DNA of 64,000 nucleotides from NCBI GenBank assembly GCA_963825845.1, contig CAWGVL010000020.1:131418-195417 (forward strand). Direction: 5' to 3'. The position numbers were made by a program, and so were the translations under genes. The DNA comes from DASQDN01 sp963825845. Lineage in GTDB: Bacteria > Acidobacteriota > Terriglobia > Bryobacterales > Bryobacteraceae. The number at the start of each line of letters is the position of its first letter. Position 1 is the stretch's first letter. Shown here piece by piece: positions 36,541-44,660 of the stretch. A model generated the notes under the pieces. The model did no database searches, was not told where the DNA came from, and saw only the letters and a program-made list of their open reading frames with translations.

Positions 36541-37590
36541 TTAGGGTGATGGGACAACCGCAGTCGCTTGATTGGAATATGTACTCTCAACATTGTTGGT
36601 ATCCACCGCAGTTGTTACGTAGTAATAGGTACGGCCAGAAGCAACACTGCTATCTGTGTACGATGTCGCAGATATCGGCGAGCCGTTTAATTTCGCATAC
36701 GTCCCACCAGCGACATCAGCGCGATATACGTAATATCCTTTCAAATTCGTCGAGGTACTCGCCTTCCAACTCAGGGATACAGTATGAGGAACTGGATTTG
36801 CCACAGTTGCTCCGGTGAAGGTGACGCCAGTAGTAACGGAAGCACCGTTGATCGTGACTGACCTGGTTACTGGCGTAAACGTGTATCCCGACTTACTCGG
36901 AGCAACGACATAGGATCCGTTTGGTAGACTTCCAAACGTAAACTTTCCTAGACTGTCCGTCGGGGTTGAACGTGAAACCGGACCAGATAGGGTTACAGTT
37001 GTTGTGCCGGATCCGCTGACTGTTCCAGAAATGCTGTATGTGCTCGGAGTCGTACTGCCCGAAGTTTTGAAAACGACATCGACCCAATAATTACAACTGT
37101 TCCATGTGTTGGTCGGATACATTGGACCCGACCCATATGCGTACATACCAGGAGATGCCCCCGACACATGTAACGGCGTAGCGTTTAGATTTGTCCAGCG
37201 GTAGTACTGGTCGCCAGCGTAACGGCCGTATGGAGCAGTATACGCGACAATATAAGGGGTATTCGCCGCGATGTTCACGGGAGAGGAAAACGAGGCCTGC
37301 TGCCAGCCGGAGGAAGTTTCGCCAGAGAATGTAACACTTGCTAGTTTCGCGCCACTGCTCGACCATAGCGTTCCGACGTGCGTACCGGTGTTAAGAGCGC
37401 CTTTATAAAAGCGGATACCCGTGACTGATCCTGCGACATCAGAGTAGAATTTCAATCCGACTGTAACCGACTGAGTATCGGACTCTTGTTGGTTAGCGGG
37501 TAGCGCCGAATTGTTCCAGAAGGACGTTTGGGCTGTGGCCTGCGCGCACAATATTAAGAAAATCGCCGCGGCGAGTTTATAAGCAGTCAT
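36541..37590 (-). CDS. Secreted DUF4082 / carboxypeptidase-regulatory-like / FN3 protein (paralogue B)
   Basis: A 349-residue secreted protein with the same architecture as its neighbour: signal peptide (MTAYKLAAAIFLILCAQATAQ), DUF4082 (SDTQSVTVGLKFYSDVAGS, GIRFYKGALNTGTHVGTLW), carboxypeptidase-regulatory-like domain (TYSISGTVSGSGTT, DSLGKFTFGSLPNGSYV) and FN3 (SLSWKASTSTNLKGYYVYRAD, SGRTYYYVTTAVDTNNVES). The start at 37590 is preferred over 37608 because AGAGGTG lies five bases before it and MTAYKL matches MTIYKL of paralogue A. The pair arose by tandem duplication. Its FN3 is also close to that of the beta-helix protein at 39612. Confidence 0.85.
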   Translation of the reverse strand: MTAYKLAAAIFLILCAQATAQTSFWNNSALPANQQESDTQSVTVGLKFYSDVAGSVTGIRFYKGALNTGTHVGTLWSSSGAKLASVTFSGETSSGWQQASFSSPVNIAANTPYIVAYTAPYGRYAGDQYYRWTNLNATPLHVSGASPGMYAYGSGPMYPTNTWNSCNYWVDVVFKTSGSTTPSTYSISGTVSGSGTTTVTLSGPVSRSTPTDSLGKFTFGSLPNGSYVVAPSKSGYTFTPVTRSVTINGASVTTGVTFTGATVANPVPHTVSLSWKASTSTNLKGYYVYRADVAGGTYAKLNGSPISATSYTDSSVASGRTYYYVTTAVDTNNVESTYSNQATAVVPSP

Positions 37591-38256
37591 ATCACCTCTA
37601 AATACCATCAGGTTAGGAGTGCAGTTGTCTCACTGGCTGTATATAGCCAAACGTAACTGAAACACCAGCAATTACGATGAAAAGCAACAAATCACCGTAG
37701 ACACACGACACACGGTCGATATGGCCTTGTATTCCCTATCGACATATAAATGCCCGGCTTCCGCGCGCAGACACAATACGCCTCACGCCCCTGCCGCGAC
37801 TTATTAATCCGTATTAAAGCTAAAAGTCAGCAACCTGAGACAACGATTGCCATCCCCGGAAACACACGGCGATCTTATGTGGTTTCGCGAGCGTATTGAA
37901 TAGTCTGACTATTTCGCTTCTTCTTGTTGTATTCAATTCAACAGAGCAGCCTACGTATACAAACTAGTCAATCCCCTTGTTTGGAATGTGGGAAGTCTCG
38001 CAGCGAGCCCGCACGAAATACTGTGAACGCGCTCGGAGCAAGTTACATCCGCCCCCCCCCGCACTTCGACACTCGTAGTAGCGAATCGAGGTCCAAGCAC
38101 TAAAGCAAACTTTAGTACTAGTACTGAAAGACCGAGTGTACCACACTGAGTGTATTCTGCAAGCGATTGAGCACAGAAAACTGTGGTTTTGTCTCCGCAG
38201 TTACTCAAAAGTACCCTCTATCGTCGCGCCTTCCCAAACCAACACCGAGGTCCTAG
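37591..38256. other. 666-base intergenic region with poly-C tract
   Basis: A divergent region between DUF4082 paralogue B (-) and a small + strand ORF. It is richer in A and T than its flanks, contains a run of nine C at 38052-38060, and holds the clearest copy of the GTAC-rich repeat (38115-38143). Short ORFs in it lack family similarity, an upstream ribosome site and consistent codon use, so none is called. Confidence 0.55.
38115..38143. promoter_or_regulatory. GTAC-rich dyad repeat, copy 3
   Basis: GTACTAGTAC (38115-38124), one T, GAAAGACC and then TACCA reproduce the element at 26997-27024. It is about 525 bases upstream of DUF4082 paralogue B and about 115 bases upstream of the small ORF at 38257. 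Confidence 0.45.
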
Positions 38257-38490
38257 ATGAGCACACACAGGGAACAAATCGTCCAAGTGTGGTTTTACGA
38301 TCAAGCGCCACAACGGCTCAAACATCTCTTGCGTAAGGATTCTGAATGGGTGGTGCTCATTCCGCCCGGCTCCACATCGGGTGAGATGGAAACATTCTTT
38401 CTGCGTCTCCACGCCGGCCGCAACCCTGTATGCCGGCACACACTGGCTGACGGATCAATTCTGTTCTCAGGCCGCGGTAATAGCAGTTGA
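38257..38490 (+). CDS. Small hypothetical protein
   Basis: A 77-residue ORF (MSTHREQIVQVWFYDQ at the start, WVVLIPPGS in the middle) with no family that I recognise. In favour: an ATG start, a balanced composition, a mixed alpha/beta pattern, and an end five bases before the convergent MauE-like gene. Against: no clear ribosome site and its short length. It contains one Cys and no signal peptide or membrane segment. Confidence 0.4.
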   Translation: MSTHREQIVQVWFYDQAPQRLKHLLRKDSEWVVLIPPGSTSGEMETFFLRLHAGRNPVCRHTLADGSILFSGRGNSS

Positions 38491-38495
38491 ATCCA

Positions 38496-38921
38496 TTACC
38501 CTCGCGCGATCCGCCCCTGCCGAAACGCCATCACACATAACATCACCGCCGATAGCAACAGCACCCCGTCCCGTATAAGCGACTTCGCCGTCAGAGCCTC
38601 TCCCACCCCGAAGCACCCGCAATCGATCCCCATTCCCTTCCCGAACGACAGCATCATAATCCCGAAGAACACGCCGAGTAGTGCCACGGCCACAGCGCTC
38701 ACAACCCGCAACGCCAAACCCGTCAGCAACAAGACCCCGATCGCCAGCTCGAGCCACGGCAGCACTCGAGCCGTGGTCAGCACGCCCCATTCCGGCAGCA
38801 GACCATACGCGTCGATTGACATCGCGAACAACAGCCACGGTTGCCGCAGCTTCGTATACGCCGCATAAAGAAATACGCCCGCCAGCACAACGCGAAGCAC
38901 CAGCGTGATGCGCTGTATCAT
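38496..38921 (-). CDS. MauE/DoxX-like four-helix membrane redox protein
   Basis: A 141-residue protein with four hydrophobic helices (VLRVVLAGVFLYAAYTKL; LPWLELAIGVLLLTGLAL; VSAVAVALLGVFFGIMMLSF; LIRDGVLLLSAVMLCVMAF). Between helices 3 and 4 lies GIDCGCFGVGE, the paired-Cys motif of MauE-type proteins. MauE relatives pass electrons or disulfides to periplasmic thioredoxin-like partners. It overlaps the DsbA-like gene by four bases (ATGA), and the two form one transcript from about 39508. A membrane re-oxidation partner for that protein is the likely role. Confidence 0.82.
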   Translation of the reverse strand: MIQRITLVLRVVLAGVFLYAAYTKLRQPWLLFAMSIDAYGLLPEWGVLTTARVLPWLELAIGVLLLTGLALRVVSAVAVALLGVFFGIMMLSFGKGMGIDCGCFGVGEALTAKSLIRDGVLLLSAVMLCVMAFRQGRIARG

Positions 38922-39508
38922 TGCGTCAATAACTGGTCGATAAATCGTCGCAGAATCGGATACGTAACAACACCCGATACCGGATACGTTTTCGACTTAT
39001 GGGTCAGAATCATCGTCGGCGTCTGCTGCAGCTTCGCGTCACGAGCCTTCTGAGCGTCGCGCTCCACCTCGGCCAGAATCTCCGGAGTCTTCGCTAACGC
39101 GAGAACCTTCTTTGCATCGGCCGCCGGCAGCACGCGACTGACCACATCCTCCACCTTCCCATCCTTCGACCATGAGGCCTGATGCGCAAACAGCGTATCG
39201 GCAACCAACTCATATTTGCCGACACGTCCGGCCGCACACGCAAGACATGCCGCTTCCCGAGCATACGCATGCACCGGCAACGGGAAGTCTCTGTGAATCA
39301 GGTATACCTTCCCTTTGTCGACGTAATCGGCGACAAGCGGACGGAGCGTCTCCTCATGCAGCGCCTTGCACGCCGGACATTGAAAATCGCTATAAACTTC
39401 AATGGCGACAGACGCCATGGGGATACCGCGAGCCTTTCCTGGCGACAGGCTTTGCGCAGCGCCGGTCGCGGTTGCGGTAAGCAGTAGAATGGCAGATCTT
39501 CTGGTCAT
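38918..39508 (-). CDS. Secreted DsbA-like thiol:disulfide oxidoreductase
   Basis: A 196-residue periplasmic thioredoxin-fold protein. It has a signal-like N-terminus (AILLLTATATGAAQS), the active site DFQCPACKALHEE (Cys44 and Cys47), an inserted helical domain, and the cis-Pro loop QQTPTMIL. CPAC rather than CPHC is common in the broader DsbA/thioredoxin_4 group. It would form or isomerise disulfides in exported proteins. It is coupled to the MauE-like gene and stands divergent to the large beta-helix protein, whose C-terminal modules hold conserved Cys pairs. Confidence 0.88.
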   Translation of the reverse strand: MTRRSAILLLTATATGAAQSLSPGKARGIPMASVAIEVYSDFQCPACKALHEETLRPLVADYVDKGKVYLIHRDFPLPVHAYAREAACLACAAGRVGKYELVADTLFAHQASWSKDGKVEDVVSRVLPAADAKKVLALAKTPEILAEVERDAQKARDAKLQQTPTMILTHKSKTYPVSGVVTYPILRRFIDQLLTQ

Positions 39509-39611
39509 ACGCCGATAAGAACCTAGGACGTAGGATACGGCAAGACCATCCCGGCTGTCACATGCAAGGAAGGACAGCGTCTAATTGCCGGACCAAAGCT
39601 GGTAGCAAACC

Positions 39612-42600
39612 ATGAAATGGCTCGTACTGTCATCATTTCTGTTTTGCGCGGCTTTCGTCTTATCTGCCCAGATCATCCTTAATCCTACCGACGACCTCCA
39701 AGCAGCGATAACCTCGGCGCCGGCAGGATCTACGCTCCTTCTCAACCCGGGCACATACTCCCTCTCGGGAACGCTTGTGGTCACCAAAGCGCTCACGATC
39801 AGGAGTAATCAGCTGACACCCCCGACCATTCAGGTTCCTGGCGGGAGCGTTGTCGCCGTTCAGCTTTCGGCAAATGACATCACGCTCGAGGCTATGAATA
39901 TCGCCGGCGGCAACTGGGGAATCTACGCAGGCGATCCCGGAGGTGGGGCAACATCCAATATCGTGATCCGCAGTGTCAACGTCGACACGAACGCCGCCTC
40001 TCCGGGCCACGGCGTATACGTTGGCAAGGTCGCCAATGCTGTAATTGATCGCGTCGCAGTCGCCGACGCTCAAGTGAACGGGATCCTTATCGACAACGGC
40101 AGTTCGAATGCTATTGTCACGGGATGCACCGTCGGAACCACCGGCGGCCCCGATTCAGCGATCAAAATCAACAACAGCGCATCCGCGTACGTTGTCGGCA
40201 ACACGGTCCAAAACACAGGAGCGAATGCTCACGGCATCCTTCTCTCGAAGTCCCCGAACTCAACCGTCACCGGAAATTTCATCGTCCGAGCCAACGCCAA
40301 TGGCATCCTTGCAGACAGTGCCAGCGATAACTCCGTCATCACGAACAACACGATTCAGGCGACTACGACCCAGCACGGCATTGCAGTCAAGAACAGCGCA
40401 GGAGTAACTGTAGCCGGCAACACTATCAGCGGCTCCGGTTTTCACGGCATCCTGCTCATCGGCGCACAGAATAGCAGGGTTATTCGCAACGCCATTTCCG
40501 GTGTACGGCATGACGGGATTACTCTCGACAAAGAATCGTCCACGGGCCGTTTCAGCACCGGCAATTACATTGGGAGCAACCAGGTATCCTCTACTGCACG
40601 GCAGGCGGGCGTGGCCGAAGGAACGGGCATCTGGTTTACCTCTGAATCGAACGGTAATCTTGCCTACGCAAACTCAGTCAATGGTTTTCCGGAGAACGGC
40701 CTCAGTATTTTCAATTCCAGCTACAACCACTTGTTCGGTAATGTAACCTGGGACAATTCGCAAGGGGGCCTTTTCATCTACGGACCTGCGGGATTGAGCT
40801 ATGCCGTTGGCCCTGCTCCCAGCTATACGGTTGTGCAAGGGAATTACGCGTTCAACTTGCCTGTAAATGCGGGCATCAACCTCCGGCAGTCCAGCTCCAA
40901 CACGGCTTTTGACAACTTCATCCAGGGGGCGCCCGGAAGCACTTCCGGCGGCATCTTCCTGCAGACCACAAGCAACAACCGTGTCTTCGAAAACACCCTC
41001 TTACGTTTGCAAGTGGGATTGTACGCCTACGCCGACACCACCAACTCCTCATACTTTCTGAACCGGCATCTTACGCCAATGCAGCATTTTGTATTCGCTC
41101 CCGCGACCGTCGGGCTCGATGGAGGGCCGGTTCTGAAAGGCAACTACTGGGTCGGGCATAATCCGAACACGCCATACACCAACTTCATCTACAACATGAG
41201 CGGCGCGATGAGCGGGCCATATCAGGATCGGTTTCCGCATTCGAATGACGCGTTGAGCAAGCAACCGTCAATCAAGATCCTGTATCCGACAGCCGGAACC
41301 TACGCGTCCATCGGCAGCCAGAAGACGATCGAATGGCGATCGGCGGGGTGTACATATGTCGATATCTACTACGAGTCCGGCGCCACCGGCTTAGTCAACA
41401 TCGCGATCAATCATCCCAATGTTGGTATATACCGCTGGACTGTTCCCAACAGTGCGCAAGCATCCGACTACACGATCTATATCGATTGCAAAAACAGCAT
41501 CAATCAATCGCTGAACGCGAACGGCCGCTCCGGCGCATTCACCATCGCGAAAGCAGGTATCGAACTGCTCACGCCGCAAGGGAATGAACGTGTGCCGGCG
41601 GGCGGACAAGCTGTTGTCGCGTGGAAAAAGACACCGGCTGTCAACGCCGTCGATGTACTCTACCGATCGGATGTGAGCGACTTCAGTACGGTGCTTGTGT
41701 CTGATGTCACGCGTGACACAGTGACGGTCACCATCCCGGATGTTCCCACAACCCGTGGGTCATTCCTTGTACGCGCATCTGACGACCCCTCAATCGCCGA
41801 TTCCAGCGACGGATTCGTCAACATTCGAGGTGGCGCGGCGCAGGTGACCGGCCCGACTGGCACTCTGCAGATCGGGACCCTTCAGCAAGTCGAATGGATA
41901 TCGCCTGTCAACTCGCAGTATGTCGACGTCTCTTATCTCGATACATCCAGCGGGATCTACATTCCGCTTGTGCAGAACCTTCCCGACTTCGGACGGTTCA
42001 CCTTCCTGGTCCCAGAACAGACGATGACCGGCTCAACGCTGCGCGTTGAATTCAAATCAACGCCGACTGCTGTGATCAGCACTGCCGATTCAAGCGCGTT
42101 CAATACTTCGGTCACGGGTGGAGAATCGCCAAGTCCTGGGCCGATACCGACTCCAGCAACAGGATCGCCGTCTGTTCTGAGCTTTTCTCCGCGGTCCGGC
42201 GCCGCTATCACCGGAGTGTTCACAGCGAGCTATAGCCATCCATCCGGGAAGGCCGGCCACTATCTCGGATACATGCTATTTCTACCGACACCTAACGTTG
42301 TGAACTACGTCGCGACGGGATCATGTCTGGTCGAATACAACCGCATTAGCAACGGCATGCGTCTCATCAACGATGCGGGAACTGGTTGGCTCGGTGGTGA
42401 GTCCGGCGTCCCTGTGGGGGCGGCCGGGACAACATTATCAAACAGCTACTGCACGCTCGATACGACACAATCAGGAGCGCGATTCAGCGGCAACAACATG
42501 TACGTGGATGCGCGCGTCACTTTCAAAGCGCCGCTGAACGGCGTGCTCGGAACGTTCCTCCAGGAACTCGACGTAAACGGTGTTTGGACCGGCATGACGC

Positions 42601-43460
42601 AGTTCGGCAACTGGTTGGCGTTCCCGGTGGTAAGTCCCAAACCCGGTCCGTACGTCGTCGGCAGCGCGCCCGCCGGCGGAGTTGGATCATCCACGGCCTA
42701 CAACATTACGGTCGGGCACACGAGCGGTATCGCGGCCCTTACCGTGGTTCACCTGCTGATCAGTTCACAAATCGTCGGAGGGGCGCCGTGTCAGATTGTC
42801 TTCTTCCCTGCCGCGAACAGTGTCCATCTGATCAATGACACTGGATCGGCGCTGGTGATCGGCAGCATCACAGCCGGCAGCAACACCGGGACTCTGGTCA
42901 ATAGCCGCTGCACCGTGTTGGGCGCGGGTTTGACGCGCGCCAACTCCGGCAACAACGTGACCCTCCGGATTCCTGTCTTGTTCAATCCCGCCACGTTCGG
43001 CGACGCCAAGAACATCTATGTAAATGCGTTCGACAATAACGGCCTGCTCACGCATTGGCAGCAGCTTGACCCCAACGTCACAGGATCAGCTGTCGCAGAC
43101 CCTGTTCCCCATACAGTGGCGCTGAGTTGGACGGCGAGTAGCTCGCTGAATGTCAAAGGCTACTACATCTATCGAGCCGAGATTTCCGGTGGGCCATATG
43201 CAAAACTCGCTGTTTGGCCAGTGTACGCAACATCGTATACAGATGGCACTGTTGCTTCTGGCGCTACGTACTACTACGTGACGACCGCTGTGGATACCAA
43301 CGATGTTGAGAGCGCATATTCGAATGAAGCCACCGCTGTTGTACCGTCGACCTATAATCCGGCTACACGCAGTAGGTCGGGGTTTGTGCCGCTCATTAAC
43401 GATTCACCGCGTTTTAGCCGCGGTAAACGGACATTCCACGGGATGACGCAATTCCGCTAA
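39612..43460 (+). CDS. Large secreted parallel beta-helix protein with two-Cys modules and FN3
   Basis: A 1282-residue secreted protein with a signal peptide (MKWLVLSSFLFCAAFVLSAQ). Residues 21-540 are a right-handed parallel beta-helix of NosD/pectate-lyase type (repeated AGSTLLLNPGTYSLSG, NGILIDNGSSNAIVTGCTV, HGILLSKSPNSTVTGNFI). Residues 560-850 are beta-sandwich domains with PTAGTYASIGSQKTIEW-type starts. Two copies of an undescribed two-Cys module follow (about 850-1010 and 1015-1155), then an FN3 domain (about 1160-1250). The helix may bind or cleave polysaccharide; catalytic residues were not identified. The last module and FN3 are shared with other secreted proteins in the window. Confidence 0.85.
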   Translation: MKWLVLSSFLFCAAFVLSAQIILNPTDDLQAAITSAPAGSTLLLNPGTYSLSGTLVVTKALTIRSNQLTPPTIQVPGGSVVAVQLSANDITLEAMNIAGGNWGIYAGDPGGGATSNIVIRSVNVDTNAASPGHGVYVGKVANAVIDRVAVADAQVNGILIDNGSSNAIVTGCTVGTTGGPDSAIKINNSASAYVVGNTVQNTGANAHGILLSKSPNSTVTGNFIVRANANGILADSASDNSVITNNTIQATTTQHGIAVKNSAGVTVAGNTISGSGFHGILLIGAQNSRVIRNAISGVRHDGITLDKESSTGRFSTGNYIGSNQVSSTARQAGVAEGTGIWFTSESNGNLAYANSVNGFPENGLSIFNSSYNHLFGNVTWDNSQGGLFIYGPAGLSYAVGPAPSYTVVQGNYAFNLPVNAGINLRQSSSNTAFDNFIQGAPGSTSGGIFLQTTSNNRVFENTLLRLQVGLYAYADTTNSSYFLNRHLTPMQHFVFAPATVGLDGGPVLKGNYWVGHNPNTPYTNFIYNMSGAMSGPYQDRFPHSNDALSKQPSIKILYPTAGTYASIGSQKTIEWRSAGCTYVDIYYESGATGLVNIAINHPNVGIYRWTVPNSAQASDYTIYIDCKNSINQSLNANGRSGAFTIAKAGIELLTPQGNERVPAGGQAVVAWKKTPAVNAVDVLYRSDVSDFSTVLVSDVTRDTVTVTIPDVPTTRGSFLVRASDDPSIADSSDGFVNIRGGAAQVTGPTGTLQIGTLQQVEWISPVNSQYVDVSYLDTSSGIYIPLVQNLPDFGRFTFLVPEQTMTGSTLRVEFKSTPTAVISTADSSAFNTSVTGGESPSPGPIPTPATGSPSVLSFSPRSGAAITGVFTASYSHPSGKAGHYLGYMLFLPTPNVVNYVATGSCLVEYNRISNGMRLINDAGTGWLGGESGVPVGAAGTTLSNSYCTLDTTQSGARFSGNNMYVDARVTFKAPLNGVLGTFLQELDVNGVWTGMTQFGNWLAFPVVSPKPGPYVVGSAPAGGVGSSTAYNITVGHTSGIAALTVVHLLISSQIVGGAPCQIVFFPAANSVHLINDTGSALVIGSITAGSNTGTLVNSRCTVLGAGLTRANSGNNVTLRIPVLFNPATFGDAKNIYVNAFDNNGLLTHWQQLDPNVTGSAVADPVPHTVALSWTASSSLNVKGYYIYRAEISGGPYAKLAVWPVYATSYTDGTVASGATYYYVTTAVDTNDVESAYSNEATAVVPSTYNPATRSRSGFVPLINDSPRFSRGKRTFHGMTQFR

Positions 43461-43528
43461 CCCACTTGCGGCAGCGGGTGTCGCGAGAATGCTTCGGCGT
43501 ACCCGCCCACTCACGAAGGCCCGAGTCG

Positions 43529-44491
43529 CTATTTGCTGACGAAAGTGAGAACAAGACTTTCGCCGGCAAAAAGATGTAACTCATTGGTCTCCACCGAGAA
43601 TCGCGTTGTCTTCCCCAGCGTTTGGAGAAACTCGTTCTCCAGACGATTTGCGTCCTCCGACAGACACGCTCGCTTTGTACTGCCGAGTTGCGAAATCTTC
43701 AAGGACGCGCCGGTAATCTGGACATTGCCAAAGAACCGGTTGCAACCGCTATCGCCTGAAATTCTATACTGCTCCTGGTCGAATTCAATGTAGGGCTTGT
43801 CAGCGCTCACGCGGTACTCTCGCATCGCGCTCAGGATCCATCGCTTTCCGGACAGCAGAGATCCCTGCTTCCTGTCTTGACTGCCTCCAGTTTGCTCCGG
43901 CATCTGACCCAGCGGCCTCGTCGTGACGTTTACAGGCGCCAGATCCGGGATTTCGTCGTTTCGGACCCGGTATTCGACTGTGCTCGTCCTTGACGGGCAG
44001 CAGAGTGGGTCGGAATCGCGATAGCGGGCAAACTCGGCAGTGATGGCTGTCGAGCGGCCGAGGTGAACTCTCGTAAGCGACCCGTCCGTACGCGAGTTCA
44101 TCGGAACGGGAGAAAGCGTTCCGGCATACCTCCCTTCCGAATACAGAAACGCCTGATAGCCCAGCGGGCGGCACATCCCATCGAAGCCGGCCAGCGCCGT
44201 AAATACCATCGTCGTTTCATAGCTCTGCACAGGGCCATATAGTTTCCAGCCTCTTCGTACAACAGCTCTCTCCGCCGCACTTGTGGGTTGGCGAACCTCC
44301 TCGCGGCAGCGACTCTCCGGTTGAGGAGAGCTTTGCGTCGCTGGTTCGGGTAATGCCGGAAGCACTTTCCCATCGCGGTTCCAGTTGGATAGTGAACGAT
44401 CGAGCCATGACGCCGGTTGGCCTAAAACCGGCAGAGAAAATGCCCATATTCCAATCGAGATCAGAACCAACGCAGCATCTCGCTTAACCAT
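43529..44491 (-). CDS. Secreted LprE-like plus META-domain protein
   Basis: A 320-residue protein with a signal peptide (ALVLISIGIWAFSLPVLGQ). The middle region (PVQSYETTMVFTALAGFDGMCRP, PLCCPSRTSTVEYRV) resembles the LppP/LprE lipoprotein family. The C-terminal 110 residues are a META/HslJ domain (LSGKRWILSAM, PYIEFDQEQYRISGDSGCNRFFG, LGSTKRACLSEDANRLENEFLQTL, NELHLFAGESLVLTF). The start at 44491 is chosen over 44608 because AAGGAAGGAG stands four bases before it and a signal peptide begins there. META proteins are linked to stress and surface functions; no enzyme activity is implied. Confidence 0.8.
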   Translation of the reverse strand: MVKRDAALVLISIGIWAFSLPVLGQPASWLDRSLSNWNRDGKVLPALPEPATQSSPQPESRCREEVRQPTSAAERAVVRRGWKLYGPVQSYETTMVFTALAGFDGMCRPLGYQAFLYSEGRYAGTLSPVPMNSRTDGSLTRVHLGRSTAITAEFARYRDSDPLCCPSRTSTVEYRVRNDEIPDLAPVNVTTRPLGQMPEQTGGSQDRKQGSLLSGKRWILSAMREYRVSADKPYIEFDQEQYRISGDSGCNRFFGNVQITGASLKISQLGSTKRACLSEDANRLENEFLQTLGKTTRFSVETNELHLFAGESLVLTFVSK

Positions 44492-44612
44492 GCGGCTCCT
44501 TCCTTGGGCAGCGCTTTGCTTGGATTTCTTGATGTCGATAGGCGGGCTTCGCGATTCACATTTCGCCGGTCTTTGCATCTCGGCACAGTGAGAACAGAGG
44601 GCGCACAACGAT

Positions 44613-44646
44613 CCAGGCCCACTCGTACCGCAGAGAGTGGGCCTGG
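44613..44646 (-). terminator. 12-bp hairpin after SBBP protein 1
   Basis: CCAGGCCCACTC (44613-44624) and GAGTGGGCCTGG (44635-44646) form a perfect 12-bp stem with a 10-base loop, starting 14 bases past the stop of the - strand SBBP gene. A T run is lacking on the - strand. The SBBP paralogue at 60239 also has a strong hairpin just after its stop. Confidence 0.6.
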
Positions 44647-44660
44647 CGTGAAGAAAGAAA

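Noticed and set aside
37951..38208. 85-codon - strand ORF spanning the poly-C tract
   Set aside because: It reads through the homopolymer and the GTAC repeat with a random-looking product; no support.
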